Numbered from the stretch's first letter, positions 1 through 8,366 are shown. The stretch: DNA of 8,729 nucleotides from Pseudomonadota bacterium (GCA_002862965.1 PKCW01000041.1:1-8729), one strand, 5' to 3'. A program made the numbers and translations. The notes: generated from the sequence alone by a model not told the origin.

Positions 1-1616
1 AGCCCCAGCAGCGCCCGCCGCATCAGGAATCCGGACGCCGAGACGTAGCCGTTGGTCACACGATCGAAGAAGCGGTTGAAGAGCCTAAACGGCAAGGCGG
101 GCTCGCCGTGCACCGGCTTGAGCAGCAAGGCGCACAAGGCCGGCGTCAGGGTGAGCGCCACGATGCCCGAGATGATCACCGACACCACGATGGTGATGGC
201 GAACTGTTGGTACATCTGTCCCGAGAGGCCGCCCAGGAACGCCACCGGAATGAACACGGCCGACAACACCAGCACGATCGCGATCACCGGTCCGGTGACT
301 TCCTCCATGGCCTTGAACGACGCTTCACGGGGACTCAGTCCCTCGGTGCTCATCAGGCGCTCGACGTTCTCGATCACGATGATGGCGTCGTCCACCACGA
401 TGCCGATGGCCAGCACCAGACCGAACAGCGTCAGCAGATTGATCGAAAAGCCCAGCAGCAGCATGCCGGCGAAGGTCCCGATGATGGATACCGGAACGGC
501 CAGCAGCGGAATCAGCGTCGCCCGTGGATTCTGCAAAAACAGAAACACCACCAGCACCACCAGCACGATGGCTTCGATGAAGGTATGGATCACCTCCTCG
601 ATCGATACCCGCACGAACTTGGTGGTGTCGAAGGGAATCTCGTATGCGAGGCCGTCCGGAAAGCGCTGGGAAATTTCGGCCATCTTGGCACGGATCGCGT
701 CCACGGTCTCGAGGGCATTGGCGCCCGGCTGCAGATACAGCCCGATGGGAACGGCCGGCTTGCCGCCGAAGGTCGCTTCGAAATTGTAGTCCTGCGCGCC
801 CAGCTCCACCCGGGCAACGTCGCTCAGCCGCAAGGTCGCACCGGATGGGTCCGAGCGCAGGATGATGCGCCCGAAGGCTGCGGGGTCGGCCAGGCGCCCC
901 TGCGTATTGACGGTGTAGGTGTAGGCGTTCTCACCGCTGATCGGTTCCTGGCCGAACTGCCCGGCTGCAAACTGGGCATTCTGTTCCTGAATCGCCTGTG
1001 CCACGTCGCTGGCCGTCAGGTTGAATTGCGCCAGCTTGTCCGGGCGCAACCAGATGCGCATCGAATAGTCTTTCTGGCCGAACAGGGACGCATCGCCGAC
1101 ACCGGGGATACGTTTGATCTCATCGATGACGTTCAGCAGCGCATAGTTGCTGATGAACACCGAGTCGTACTGCCCGGTGGGCGAATTCATGGCGATCAAT
1201 GCCAGGATGCTGCTGGAGCGCTTCTGCACCCGCACGCCTTGGCGGCGCACCTCCTCGGGCAGACGCGCTTCGGCTGCCTTGACGCGGTTGTTGACGTCGA
1301 TGGTGGCCTGGTCGGGGTCGGTGCCGATGGCGAAGCTCACGGTAATGCGCAGCTGGCCGCTGGCGGAGGCCACCGAGCGCATGTAGATCATGTTCTCGAC
1401 GCCGTTGATTTCCTGCTCTATGGGCGCGGCCACGGTCTCGGCGATCACCTCGGCACTGGCGCCGGGGTAGGTGGTGCTGACCGACACCTCCGGTGGAACG
1501 ATTTCCGGGTACTGGGCGATCGGCAGCGCCCGCATGGCCATCAGCCCTGCCAGGACAATGACGATCGAGAGCACCGAGGCAAAGACAGGCCGACGGATGA
1601 AGAACGCGGAAATCAT
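1..1616 (-). CDS. RND (HAE1-type) multidrug efflux permease, N-terminal half, cut by left edge
   Basis: Inner-membrane proton-driven pump of a tripartite efflux system (AcrB/MexB/MexF family). I translated the minus strand from the ATG at 1616-1614; 538 full codons are visible of an expected ~1040-1060. The N-terminus reads [20 protein letters not shown], the usual first transmembrane helix. A periplasmic porter region follows, then the TM2-TM6 cluster. TM4 carries the paired acidic residues D409-D410 (in GIVVDDAII), equivalent to the proton-relay pair D407/D408 of E. coli AcrB. The start is well supported: GGGAGG (1624-1629) lies 7 nt upstream, and the ATG overlaps the stop of the adaptor gene as ATGA, indicating translational coupling. 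The closest resemblance from memory is MexF/AcrB-like drug pumps rather than heavy-metal CusA types. Substrate cannot be told. The C-terminal half, and any outer-membrane channel gene, lie outside the window. Confidence 0.95.
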   Translation of the reverse strand, partial: MISAFFIRRPVFASVLSIVIVLAGLMAMRALPIAQYPEIVPPEVSVSTTYPGASAEVIAETVAAPIEQEINGVENMIYMRSVASASGQLRITVSFAIGTDPDQATIDVNNRVKAAEARLPEEVRRQGVRVQKRSSSILALIAMNSPTGQYDSVFISNYALLNVIDEIKRIPGVGDASLFGQKDYSMRIWLRPDKLAQFNLTASDVAQAIQEQNAQFAAGQFGQEPISGENAYTYTVNTQGRLADPAAFGRIILRSDPSGATLRLSDVARVELGAQDYNFEATFGGKPAVPIGLYLQPGANALETVDAIRAKMAEISQRFPDGLAYEIPFDTTKFVRVSIEEVIHTFIEAIVLVVLVVFLFLQNPRATLIPLLAVPVSIIGTFAGMLLLGFSINLLTLFGLVLAIGIVVDDAIIVIENVERLMSTEGLSPREASFKAMEEVTGPVIAIVLVLSAVFIPVAFLGGLSGQMYQQFAITIVVSVIISGIVALTLTPALCALLLKPVHGEPALPFRLFNRFFDRVTNGYVSASGFLMRRALLG

Positions 1617-2863
1617 GCGGTTGCCTCCCGCGCGCCGGCAGAGCGCAGGGGTTGCTCCCGTTCGGATTCCGGCTGGACGGGCGCACTGGGCGCATTGCCC
1701 GCCGCGGGTGCCGCCACCTTCACGGGCGACCCAGGCCGCACCTTGATGACCCCATCGACGATGACACGGTCGCCCGGCTTGAGCCCTTCCTCGATCAGCC
1801 ATTCCGATTGCAGGGTCGATCCGGTCGTCACCGGCTGGATTTTTGCCTTGTCGTCCTCACCCACCAGGTAGACGAAAGTGCCCTGCGGACCCTGCATGAC
1901 CGCCGCCTGGGGGATGACGATCACCCCCTTGCGCGTCAAGCCCTTGGGCACGATGCGGACAAACTGTCCGGGCAACAGACTGGCCTCGCGATTGGGAAAG
2001 ACCGCGCGGGCCCGCACCGTGCCGGTAGCGGGATCGATGGTGCTGTCCGTGAAACTGATGTAACCCTCATGGCCGTAGACCGAACCGTCGCCGAAGCGCA
2101 GTTCGGCGGCCAGCCGCTCCTCACCGGCCATGGTCAGCTTGCCGCTCGCCAAGAGCGCCCGTTGCCGCAAGGCATCGGCATCGGGGTAGGAAAAATTGAC
2201 ATACAGCGGGTCGAGCTGGGTGATCCGCGTGAGCAGGCTGTCGGCCGCACCCGGCCCCACCAGGCTACCCTCGGAACGCACCTCCAGGCTGGTCACGCCG
2301 CTCACGGGCGCTTCGACCCGCGTGTAGCCCAGATCGATGCGGGCCGCTTCCACGTCGGCCTTCGCGCCAGCCAGATTGGCCCGCGCCAAATCCAGGTTCG
2401 ACTGCGACGTGTCCCGTTCGCGCGCGCTGATGGCGTTCTCGCCGTACAGCGCCGAGACCCTCGCCCAGTCCCGTTCCGCCTGGCGCAACTGGGCTTCACC
2501 GTCCTGCAGTCTGGCCTGTGCCCTGGCCAGCGCCACCGCAAACGGCGCGGGATCGATCTGAAACAGGACATCCCCCGCCTTGACGCGCTGACCCTCCAGA
2601 TAGGTCCGCTTCTGCAGGATGCCCGTCACCCGCGCCCGCACCTCGACTTCACGAAAGCCGGCGGTGCGGCCTGCGTACTCGTTCTCGACCGCCACGTCGC
2701 GAGGCTGAACGGCGGTGACACCGACCTCCGGAACGGGCGGCGCCGCGCCTTGGGCCTTTGGATCCTGCTCCTGCTTGCCGCAGGCACTCAGCACCGACAA
2801 CAGGAACATCACCCGCAGGACCGGCAAGACCCGCGGACGGGCAGGGACGATGGCGCGCATCAT
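1613..2863 (-). CDS. RND efflux periplasmic adaptor (membrane fusion protein), lipoprotein
   Basis: AcrA/MexA/MexE-type adaptor that links the inner-membrane pump to an outer-membrane channel in the periplasm. With the start at 2863 it is 416 aa, a normal family length. A short basic and hydrophobic leader ends in the lipobox LSAC with the acylated Cys at residue 28. The biotinyl-lipoyl-like half-motif follows (about 74-105, including [20 protein letters not shown]). A coiled-coil hairpin rich in Ala/Arg/Glu spans about 106-175, then the second lipoyl half (about 178-203), a beta-barrel (about 215-305, including [15 protein letters not shown]) and a membrane-proximal domain. The C-terminal tail is Pro/Ala/Glu-rich. 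An upstream in-frame ATG at 2974 would add 37 residues in front of the signal peptide and is unlikely. ATG 2863 (or the adjacent ATG 2860) puts the leader at the N-terminus, with GGAG 11 nt upstream. It is the first gene of the operon; its stop overlaps the permease start. Confidence 0.94.
   Translation of the reverse strand: MMRAIVPARPRVLPVLRVMFLLSVLSACGKQEQDPKAQGAAPPVPEVGVTAVQPRDVAVENEYAGRTAGFREVEVRARVTGILQKRTYLEGQRVKAGDVLFQIDPAPFAVALARAQARLQDGEAQLRQAERDWARVSALYGENAISARERDTSQSNLDLARANLAGAKADVEAARIDLGYTRVEAPVSGVTSLEVRSEGSLVGPGAADSLLTRITQLDPLYVNFSYPDADALRQRALLASGKLTMAGEERLAAELRFGDGSVYGHEGYISFTDSTIDPATGTVRARAVFPNREASLLPGQFVRIVPKGLTRKGVIVIPQAAVMQGPQGTFVYLVGEDDKAKIQPVTTGSTLQSEWLIEEGLKPGDRVIVDGVIKVRPGSPVKVAAPAAGNAPSAPVQPESEREQPLRSAGAREATA
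1624..1629 (-). promoter_or_regulatory. Ribosome binding site of the RND permease
   Basis: Minus-strand GGGAGG ending 7 nt before the permease ATG at 1616. It lies inside the last codons of the adaptor gene and fixes the permease start at the ATGA overlap. Confidence 0.75.
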
Positions 2864-2972
2864 GGGACGTTCTTCTCCGCTCTCAGGTGAGGACCACTGA
2901 ACCATCCGCTCCGATCGGGCGACGACCGATCGCGGACGTTGGTCTGCCGCAGGCAATGGGCGACTCCGGGCC

Positions 2973-3024
2973 ATACTACATACATTCGCGTTTGTTTGCC
3001 ATTAAAACTATACTACATCCATTC
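2973..3024. repeat. 15-bp direct repeat, 37-bp period, in the divergent control region
   Basis: ATACTACATACATTC (2973-2987) recurs as ATACTACATCCATTC (3010-3024) with one mismatch. The flanking bases also partly agree (C/T before, g/a then C after). The second copy overlaps the TATACT candidate -10 box of the regulator gene, and the first overlaps the weak minus-strand -10. Two copies placed over both promoters suggest binding sites for the divergently encoded TetR protein. TetR sites are usually palindromic, and this is a direct repeat of an imperfect half-site, so the exact operator boundaries are uncertain. Confidence 0.6.
2981..2998. promoter_or_regulatory. TtgR/AcrR-like operator candidate
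   Basis: TACATTC-N4-TTGTTTG (2981-2998). From memory, the Pseudomonas TtgR operator contains TACATTC-N4-TTGTTTG in one orientation, and the E. coli AcrR operator begins with TACATACATT, which is also present at 2979-2987 apart from its first base. The neighbouring gene encodes a repressor with a nearly AcrR/TtgR-identical recognition helix, so the match is meaningful. It rests on recalled operator sequences and has not been checked by alignment. Confidence 0.5.
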
Positions 3025-3052
3025 ACCATTGATCAGCAGGGAGCGTGTGCAA

Positions 3053-3661
3053 ATGGTGCGCCGGACCAAGGCCGAGGCCGAACAGACCAGGGAACAGATA
3101 CTCGACGCCGCAGAGGCGGTCTTTCTCGAACGCGGCGTCGCCCGCGCAAGCCTGGAGGAGATCGCGCAGGTCGCTGGGGTCACCCGGGGCGCCGTGTATT
3201 GGCACTTCCGCAACAAGGCGGATCTGTTCGACGCCATGTACTGCCGTGTCCATTTGCCGATGCAGGATCTCTTCGATCAGGTGATGACCCTTGCCGACGG
3301 AGGTGCCGTCGAAGCCTTGAAAGCGTTTTGCGCCCAGTCGCTCCAGTGCCTCGCCACCAACTCCCGACGGCAACGCGTATACACCATCCTGTTTCACCGG
3401 TGCGAGTTCGTGGACGGCCTGCGGGAAAGCAACAATCGGCTGGTGGCGATCCGGGACAGCTGGCTCGGCAGCATGGAGGATCTGTTCCGGCGTGAGCAGT
3501 CCCTGGGCCGCCTGACGGACGTCTGCCCACGTCTTGCGGCCATCACCATCCATACCGCGATGATCGGTATCTACTTCGACTATCTGCGTAGCCCGCATAC
3601 CTATGACCTGCCGGCGGAAGCGCCACGGTTGATCGATCTGGTGTTCCGCTGCGTCGATTGA
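3053..3661 (+). CDS. TetR/AcrR-family transcriptional repressor of the adjacent efflux operon
   Basis: 202-aa DNA-binding repressor of the AcrR/TtgR/SmeT class, which bind drugs in a C-terminal pocket and release efflux-pump operators. The N-terminus MVRRTKAEAEQTREQILDAA is the typical start of the class. The helix-turn-helix lies at about residues 33-52, and its recognition segment TRGAVYWHFRNKADLF (44-59) is close to that of E. coli AcrR. The rest is the variable all-helical ligand/dimer domain (TetR_C_2-like). The start at 3053 is preferred over an in-frame ATG at 2939: AGGGAG lies 10 nt upstream, it gives the family N-terminus, and the longer form would translate through the promoter region. 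It is divergent from the adaptor gene with a 189-bp gap, so it is likely an autoregulated local repressor. Confidence 0.93.
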   Translation: MVRRTKAEAEQTREQILDAAEAVFLERGVARASLEEIAQVAGVTRGAVYWHFRNKADLFDAMYCRVHLPMQDLFDQVMTLADGGAVEALKAFCAQSLQCLATNSRRQRVYTILFHRCEFVDGLRESNNRLVAIRDSWLGSMEDLFRREQSLGRLTDVCPRLAAITIHTAMIGIYFDYLRSPHTYDLPAEAPRLIDLVFRCVD

Positions 3662-3680
3662 CGAGCGCCTGCGTCGGCCG

Positions 3681-3703
3681 GAGCGGGGAACCCCGGGCCG
3701 CTC
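3681..3703 (+). terminator. Possible weak terminator hairpin after the TetR gene
   Basis: GAGCGG (3681-3686) pairs with CCGCTC (3698-3703) around an 11-nt loop, 19 bp after the TetR stop. A further GAGCGG (3705-3710) could pair with the same right arm, giving an alternative fold. No T-run follows, so intrinsic termination is doubtful. The gap 3662-3790 must also hold the otsB promoter, but I see no convincing -35/-10 pair in it. Confidence 0.3.
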
Positions 3704-3778
3704 TGAGCGGTCAACCCTGATGGAACCGGGTCGTCGGCACTGGCAGCAGCGCCGCATGACCCCCGCTCGGCAGTCCAC

Positions 3779-3784
3779 GGAGGA
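3779..3784 (+). promoter_or_regulatory. Ribosome binding site of otsB
   Basis: GGAGGA, a near-perfect Shine-Dalgarno sequence, 6 nt before the ATG at 3791. It is the strongest plus-strand site in the window and settles the otsB start. Confidence 0.8.
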
Positions 3785-3790
3785 AGCATC

Positions 3791-4609
3791 ATGGTCGCAT
3801 TCGGCGCGCCCCCGGAGTCACTCTGGCAACGCGCGGCGGTGGCCTCCCACGCCGTCCTGATGCTGGACTATGACGGGACGCTCGCGCCCTTTCAGGAAGA
3901 TCCCGGCCAGGCAACGCCCTATCCTGGCGTCGAGCAACTGTTGCAGGACATCGCGACGGTGCGACGCGACCGCCTGATCCTCATTTCCGGCCGCGCACTG
4001 AATGATCTGGAAGGGCTGATGCTGCTTCCGCCGACCGTGGAGTGCTGGGGCAGTCACGGTCGTGAACGGCGATTCGCCGACGGCAGGCGCGAGATGATTC
4101 CGATCCCGGAAACGGCCGCCGCCGCGCTCGACGTCGCCGAGTCCTGGCGAACGCTGATCGAATCGGCCGGGGGAATATTCGAGCGCAAACCGACGTCGAT
4201 CGCCTTTCACTGGCGCGCACTGGACACCGACGCGCGCCGCCGGGTCCACACGCAACTTGCTTCGCGACTGGCCGGGATCGACCGGCTTGGCGACCTGTTC
4301 TGGCACGCCTTCGACGGCGGCATGGAGCTGCGCGTCCAGGGTGTCGACAAAGGTACGGCGGTACGCCAGGTCCTCGCCGAAACACGCGGCGACCGCACCG
4401 ATCCCGCGCTGCTCACCTATCTCGGCGACGACACGACCGATGAAGACGCCTTCCGCGCCCTCGGGAATCAGGGTTACGCCATCCTCGTGCGCGATCGCTG
4501 GCGTCCCACCCACGCGCAGAGCTGGCTCAGTCCTCCCGGAGAATTGCTCCGGTTTCTCGAGCGTTGGCTCGAACGGCGCCGCCAACGCGGGGCAGGATCC
4601 GCCCCTTGA
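3791..4609 (+). CDS. otsB: Trehalose-6-phosphate phosphatase
   Basis: 272-aa cytoplasmic HAD-superfamily phosphatase that hydrolyses trehalose 6-phosphate to trehalose, the second step of the OtsAB pathway. All HAD motifs are visible. Motif I is DYDGT (26-30), with nucleophile D26 and acid/base D28. Motif II is SGR (66-68), motif III has K187 in GVDKG, and motif IV is GDDTTDEDA (212-220), with Mg-binding acidic residues. The family segment GSHGRE (87-92) and the cap domain (about 95-180, including ERKPTSIAFHWR) are also present. Length is typical (E. coli OtsB about 266 aa). The start has an excellent Shine-Dalgarno sequence 6 nt upstream. otsA follows on the same strand after 107 bp, so the two are probably one transcription unit. 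Confidence 0.96.
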   Translation: MVAFGAPPESLWQRAAVASHAVLMLDYDGTLAPFQEDPGQATPYPGVEQLLQDIATVRRDRLILISGRALNDLEGLMLLPPTVECWGSHGRERRFADGRREMIPIPETAAAALDVAESWRTLIESAGGIFERKPTSIAFHWRALDTDARRRVHTQLASRLAGIDRLGDLFWHAFDGGMELRVQGVDKGTAVRQVLAETRGDRTDPALLTYLGDDTTDEDAFRALGNQGYAILVRDRWRPTHAQSWLSPPGELLRFLERWLERRRQRGAGSAP

Positions 4610-4614
4610 GGGCT

Positions 4615-4648
4615 GGGGCAGCGCCGGCGAACGAACGATATCCGGCGC
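4615..4648 (+). other. GC-rich hairpin in the otsB-otsA gap
   Basis: GCGCCGG (4621-4627) pairs with CCGGCGC (4642-4648) around a 14-nt loop. GGGG (4615-4618) could extend the stem against the C-run after 4648, with a small bulge. It sits just after the otsB stop and has no T-run. It could be an mRNA-stabilising or processing structure, or a partial terminator that sets the otsB:otsA ratio. In such GC-rich DNA, stems of this size also arise by chance. Confidence 0.35.
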
Positions 4649-4716
4649 CCCACGACCCCGCATGTCACCGTGCCGCGCCGCGGGCACCGACCATTGCCGA
4701 CAGGGAGTCTCCCGTG

Positions 4717-6234
4717 ATGCACCACGCCCAGCCCAGCCGTCGTTTGATCGTCGTGTCCAATCGCTTGCCCATGGTGCTGCATCGCGCCGCGGACGGTTCG
4801 CTGAGCAGCCGTCCCGGCAGCGGCGGGCTGGTCACCGCGCTGCTCCCCGTCCTGCGCGATCGAGGCGGGGTCTGGGTCGGTTGGCCCGGCATCACGGACC
4901 ATGACGAAGGTGTGGAATCCGCCTTGACTCGCGCCGCACATCAGGCCGGTTATCGACTCGCGCCCGTTGCGCTGAGTGCCGAAGACCAGTCCGGGTTTTA
5001 TCACGGATTTTCCAACGAGGTGCTGTGGCCGCTGTTCCACGACCTGCAATCGCTCTGCCACTTCGATCCCGCCTATTGGCACAGCTATACCACGGTCAAC
5101 GAAAAGTACGCTCGCGCCATCGCCGGACAGGCTCAGGCCGGCGATTTCATCTGGGTCCACGACTATCAACTGATCCTCGTCGCCGCCGATCTGCGCCGCC
5201 TTGGCGTCGAATCACCCCTCGCCTTTTTTCTGCACATTCCGTTCCCGCCCTTGGACATCTATCTCAAGCTGCCGTGGCGCTATACGCTGCTGCGCGCCCT
5301 GCTCGAGTATGATCTGATCGGATTCCAGACCCCTCGCGATCGCCGCAATTTCGTTCAGTGCGTGCGCACGCTGCTGCCTGAAGCGCGCGTCGGTCATCGC
5401 AGTCACCACCTGCGGCTGCCCTCGGGTCACGAGACGCGCCTCGGCAGCTTTCCGATCGGCATCGACGCGGGGGCATTCAGTCGCCAGGCGCGATCATCGG
5501 CCGTGACCACGGCGGCAGAGAAACTGCGAGCCGAATTGCCGGGCCGGGAACTCATCCTCGGCGTCGACCGGCTGGACTACACCAAAGGCATTCCCTTGCG
5601 GCTCGAGGCATTCCGCTTCGCGCTGCGGGCCCATCCCGAGTTGCAGGAGCGTGTGACGCTCATCCAGGTAGTGGTCCCCAGTCGCGACGACATCCCCCAA
5701 TACCGTGAACTCAAGACCCGCATCGAACAGTTGGTCAGCGAGATCAACGGCGAGTTCACCCGGCCCGGGGGATGGGTGCCCATCCACTACGTCTACCGTG
5801 CGGTCGACCGTCTGGATCTCATCGCCTACTATCGCGCCGCCCGCATTGCCTTGGTCACGCCGCTGAAAGACGGCATGAATCTCGTCGCCAAGGAGTTCTG
5901 TGCCTGTTCGGTCGATGATGACGGCGTGCTCATCCTTTCGGAATTCGCAGGCGCGGCGGCGCAGCTCCAGCAAGGCGCGCTTCTGGTCAACCCCTACGAC
6001 ATCGAGGGCACTGCGAAAGCGATCCGCGATGCCTGCGTCATGGACGGGATGGAACGTCGCCACCGCATGCGACGCTTGCGTCGTGTCGTCAACCGCCAGG
6101 ATGTCTTCGGCTGGGTAAACGGATTTCTCGCCGCCGCCATCGCCAGCGACCTGAACGATTTCCCGCTCCCGGTCGACTACGTCCCCAGCACCGAATCCGA
6201 GCAGGCCTATTGGGACACTGAATTCGCGGCGTAG
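4717..6234 (+). CDS. otsA: Trehalose-6-phosphate synthase (GT20)
   Basis: 505-aa cytoplasmic retaining glycosyltransferase (GT-B fold, family GT20) that joins UDP-glucose and glucose 6-phosphate to give trehalose 6-phosphate. Visible motifs: SNRLP (14-18), phosphate-binding GSGGL (34-38), VHDYQ (147-151) with the acceptor-site Asp, FFLHIPFP (170-177), [10 protein letters not shown] (282-291) with R285/K290 equivalent to E. coli R262/K267, DGMNLVAKE (385-393) and SEFAGAA (408-414). It is about 30 residues longer than E. coli OtsA (474 aa), mainly at the C-terminus, where about 45 extra residues end in TEFAA. The start is ATG 4717, with GGAG 9 nt upstream. The preceding in-frame GTG (4714) is equally well placed. 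Longer in-frame starts, back to 4564 inside otsB, are rejected because the conserved N-terminus begins here. Confidence 0.96.
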   Translation: MHHAQPSRRLIVVSNRLPMVLHRAADGSLSSRPGSGGLVTALLPVLRDRGGVWVGWPGITDHDEGVESALTRAAHQAGYRLAPVALSAEDQSGFYHGFSNEVLWPLFHDLQSLCHFDPAYWHSYTTVNEKYARAIAGQAQAGDFIWVHDYQLILVAADLRRLGVESPLAFFLHIPFPPLDIYLKLPWRYTLLRALLEYDLIGFQTPRDRRNFVQCVRTLLPEARVGHRSHHLRLPSGHETRLGSFPIGIDAGAFSRQARSSAVTTAAEKLRAELPGRELILGVDRLDYTKGIPLRLEAFRFALRAHPELQERVTLIQVVVPSRDDIPQYRELKTRIEQLVSEINGEFTRPGGWVPIHYVYRAVDRLDLIAYYRAARIALVTPLKDGMNLVAKEFCACSVDDDGVLILSEFAGAAAQLQQGALLVNPYDIEGTAKAIRDACVMDGMERRHRMRRLRRVVNRQDVFGWVNGFLAAAIASDLNDFPLPVDYVPSTESEQAYWDTEFAA

Positions 6235-6252
6235 GCAGCGCCCGCCGGGCCG
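6235..6252. other. 18-bp convergent gap between otsA and rep
   Basis: The stops of otsA (plus) and rep (minus) are separated by only 18 bp. The gap contains a short GC palindrome (GCCCG-C-CGGGC) whose loop is too small for a proper bidirectional terminator. Transcripts from the two sides probably overlap in antisense at their 3' ends, unless Rho-dependent termination acts inside the genes. Confidence 0.4.
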
Positions 6253-8265
6253 TCAGTCTTCACGGGCGAGCATGTCGCGCAGGGCATCCAGATGCGCCCG
6301 ACCGCGAGCCTTCTGGGCGACGGGATCGGCGGCATCCCCCGGTCGCTCCCAGTCCAGCGCTTCGGCCGGAAGCTCGGACAAGAACCGGCTCGGTTCCCGG
6401 TCCGCGTCCTCGCCCCCCACCCGCCGCCGCGCCGCATAGGTGAGTGTCAATCGTCGACGGGCCCGCGTGATACCGACATAGGCCAGGCGTCGTTCCTCTT
6501 CCAGCGTGCCGGCGTCCAGGCTGTTGCGATGAGGCAGCAAATCCTCTTCCATGCCAACCAGATACACATGGTCGAATTCCAGCCCTTTGGCGCTGTGCAG
6601 GGTGAGCAACTGCACTTCGTCCGCGTCTGCCTCCTCCTGCCGATCGAGCATTCCGACCAGACTGATGTGGGCGAGCAGCCGCTCCAGCGTCGCCTCATCC
6701 GCCCAACGGGCCTGCAGGCGGGTGAACCAATCCATGAGATCGCGCACGTTCTTCTGGCGTTTTTCGACGGCGCGCGGGTTCTTGTCGCTTTCCGCGAGCC
6801 AGTTCATGTAGTCGATGCCTTCCAGCAGGCGCTTTAGACAGGTCGGCGCATCCTCCTCGTGTGCCGTGCGCTGCATCCGCGCCATCCATTCGGCAAACGT
6901 GTAAAGACGCTCGGCGGACCGCTCGGGCACGTACTGCCGCAGGCCCATCTCGCCGGCCGCGGTCAGCAGACTGACGCGGCGCCCCTGGGCGTAGCCCGCC
7001 AGTTTTTCGAGCGTTCCAGCGCCGATCTCTCGCCGCGGCACGTTGACGATCCGCAGAAATGCGGCGTCGTCATCGGGGTTCTGCAACAGCCGCAGATACG
7101 CCAACAGATCGCGAACCTCAGCCGCGTCGAAGAATGAGCTACCCCCCGTGATGCGATAGGGCACCTGATGCTCTCTCAACGCACGTTCAAACGGGCGCGC
7201 CTGATGGTTGCTGCGGTAAAGAATCGCGTAGTCGGCATAGCGCGCGCGATGCGTCAGACGGTGCTGCAGCAGTTCACCGACGACGCGCTGCACCTCATCA
7301 TCGCTACCCTCACAGGCCAGCACGCGCAGCCGCTCGCCTTCTCCGAGCCGGCTCCAGAGCCGCTTTTCGAACAGATGATCGTTTTGCGCGATGAGCGTGT
7401 TTGCCGCCTTGAGGATGTAACCCGTCGAGCGGTAATTCTGTTCGAGCTTGATCACCCGCAGCTGCGGAAAATCCTGCTGCAGCCGCTGCAGGTTTTCGGG
7501 TCGCGCCCCGCGCCATGCGTAGATCGATTGATCATCGTCACCCACGACGGTGAATCGCGCAGTCGGCCCGACCAGATGGCGCAGCATCTGATACTGGGCG
7601 GCATTGGTGTCCTGGTACTCATCGACCAGAAGATGGGCCAATCGGTTCTGCCAACGCTCGCGCAAATCCGGATCCTCGCCGAGCAGGCGCACCGGCAGGG
7701 CGATCAGATCATCGAAATCGACGGCGTTGTAGGCACGCAGATGCCGCTCGTAGTCCCCGTAGAGACGCGCGAGGCGCAAGGCATCCTCGTCCTCTGCCGC
7801 CGACAGCGCGGCCGCCGGGAGGACCAGTTCGCTTTTCAGGGAAGAAATGCGGTGCTGCAGGCGTTGCAGATCGGCATCGCCGATCTCCGCATCTTGCCGC
7901 GTCAACTCGCGCAGCAGCCCCCGCCCATCGCCGCTGTCGAAAATCGAAAATCCGGGTTTGAGCCCAGCCGCTCGACCATCGTGCTGCAGCAGACGCAAGC
8001 CCAGGCTGTGGAAGGTGCTGATCCAGGGCGGCCGGGCCGGTCGGGCGCGGAGCAGTCCGTTGATGCGATCCCGCATCTCCCGGGCTGCCTTGTTGGTGAA
8101 GGTGACGGCCATCACTTCGGTGTTCGGTCGCAGAGATTGCGCCAGAAGGTAGGCCACCTTGCGCGTGATGACGCCTGTTTTCCCGCTGCCCGCGCCAGCC
8201 AGCACCAACAGGGGACTGTCGAGATGATGCACGGCGTCATGCTGTTCGGGATTCAGGGATGCCAT
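6253..8265 (-). CDS. rep: ATP-dependent DNA helicase Rep (SF1A)
   Basis: 670-aa 3'-to-5' single-strand DNA translocase that clears protein roadblocks at replication forks and works with restart proteins; E. coli Rep is 673 aa. All SF1A motifs are intact. They are Q-motif LNPEQ (4-8), Walker A GAGSGKT (24-30), Ia VTFTNKAARE (54-63), Ib STFHSLG (83-89), Walker B VDEYQDTN (214-221), III GDDDQSIYAWRGA (242-254), IV LEQNYRS (274-280), V LLTLHSAKGLEF (553-564) and VI ERRLAYVGITRAR (591-603). Rep-like stretches (LRIVNVPRREIG, EPSRFLSELP) and the C-terminal end favour Rep over UvrD/PcrA. An in-frame TGA lies 9 nt upstream of the ATG, so the start cannot be earlier, although no good Shine-Dalgarno sequence is visible. 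It converges on otsA with 18 bp between the stops. Confidence 0.96.
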   Translation of the reverse strand: MASLNPEQHDAVHHLDSPLLVLAGAGSGKTGVITRKVAYLLAQSLRPNTEVMAVTFTNKAAREMRDRINGLLRARPARPPWISTFHSLGLRLLQHDGRAAGLKPGFSIFDSGDGRGLLRELTRQDAEIGDADLQRLQHRISSLKSELVLPAAALSAAEDEDALRLARLYGDYERHLRAYNAVDFDDLIALPVRLLGEDPDLRERWQNRLAHLLVDEYQDTNAAQYQMLRHLVGPTARFTVVGDDDQSIYAWRGARPENLQRLQQDFPQLRVIKLEQNYRSTGYILKAANTLIAQNDHLFEKRLWSRLGEGERLRVLACEGSDDEVQRVVGELLQHRLTHRARYADYAILYRSNHQARPFERALREHQVPYRITGGSSFFDAAEVRDLLAYLRLLQNPDDDAAFLRIVNVPRREIGAGTLEKLAGYAQGRRVSLLTAAGEMGLRQYVPERSAERLYTFAEWMARMQRTAHEEDAPTCLKRLLEGIDYMNWLAESDKNPRAVEKRQKNVRDLMDWFTRLQARWADEATLERLLAHISLVGMLDRQEEADADEVQLLTLHSAKGLEFDHVYLVGMEEDLLPHRNSLDAGTLEEERRLAYVGITRARRRLTLTYAARRRVGGEDADREPSRFLSELPAEALDWERPGDAADPVAQKARGRAHLDALRDMLARED

Positions 8266-8366
8266 GCGGGACTGTCAGGCAGGGGGAGCGGGCAGCAGCC
8301 TACCACAGCTGAGCGGTCGCGATTCGCCTTGCCAGCACGACATGCAGAAAGATTGCCCCTGAACGA
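8266..8366 (-). promoter_or_regulatory. Upstream region of rep; weak extended -10 candidate
   Basis: On the minus strand TGGTAGGCT lies about 35 nt before the rep ATG. It resembles an extended -10 (TGn plus a hexamer matching TATAAT at 3 of 6 positions), with no recognisable -35 at 17 bp. A promoter for rep here is plausible because a hairpin separates it from the upstream gene, but the sequence evidence is weak. I see nothing else in this stretch. Confidence 0.25.

Larger units (their letters stand above)
2864..3052. promoter_or_regulatory. Divergent promoter/operator region between efflux operon and TetR regulator
   Basis: The only intergenic stretch shared by the two divergent transcription units. 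Its part at about 2972-3035 is conspicuously AT-rich against GC-rich surroundings, as expected for promoters. A plus-strand TATACT (3009-3014) is a 5/6 match to a -10 box for the regulator, with no convincing -35. On the minus strand TAGTAT (2978-2973), 17 bp from TGGCAA (3001-2996), is a weak candidate for the efflux operon. The repeated element and the operator-like motif are entered separately. The TetR product most likely represses both directions here, as in the known acrR/ttgR arrangements; that is inference from layout. Confidence 0.7.

Noticed and set aside
108..1871. 587-codon plus-strand open frame across the RND permease gene
   Set aside because: It is antisense to a clear RND permease. 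The His/Gln/Asp-rich composition (many HH, QQ, HD) is the mirror image of GC-rich codons, and no family is recognisable.
1652..2890. 412-codon plus-strand open frame across the adaptor gene
   Set aside because: It is antisense to the membrane-fusion gene, has an Arg/His/Asp-rich shadow composition, and has no sensible ribosome site or domain.
2864..2974. 37-residue N-terminal extension of the efflux adaptor
   Set aside because: It would put a charged stretch before the lipoprotein signal peptide; ATG 2863 or 2860 gives a normal leader.
3687..3714. ECF-sigma-like promoter GGAACC-N17-GTC before otsB
   Set aside because: The match is to a short, loose consensus, lies inside the candidate TetR terminator stem, and could easily occur by chance in this GC-rich gap.
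3023..3778. 251-codon minus-strand open frame across the TetR gene
   Set aside because: It mirrors the TetR reading frame and would run through the divergent promoter region; its composition is that of a shadow.
3818..4687. 289-codon minus-strand open frame across otsB
   Set aside because: It is antisense to an intact OtsB with all HAD motifs; no motif is visible in the shadow.
4564..4716. N-terminal extension of otsA into otsB
   Set aside because: The frame is open, but the conserved synthase N-terminus ([11 protein letters not shown]) begins just after ATG 4717, which has its own ribosome site. The extension is Arg/Pro/Ala-rich noise.
3703..8320. CTGAGCGGTC occurring in both the otsB upstream gap and the rep upstream region
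   Set aside because: Only 10 bp are shared between unrelated places, with no common flanks; consistent with chance.
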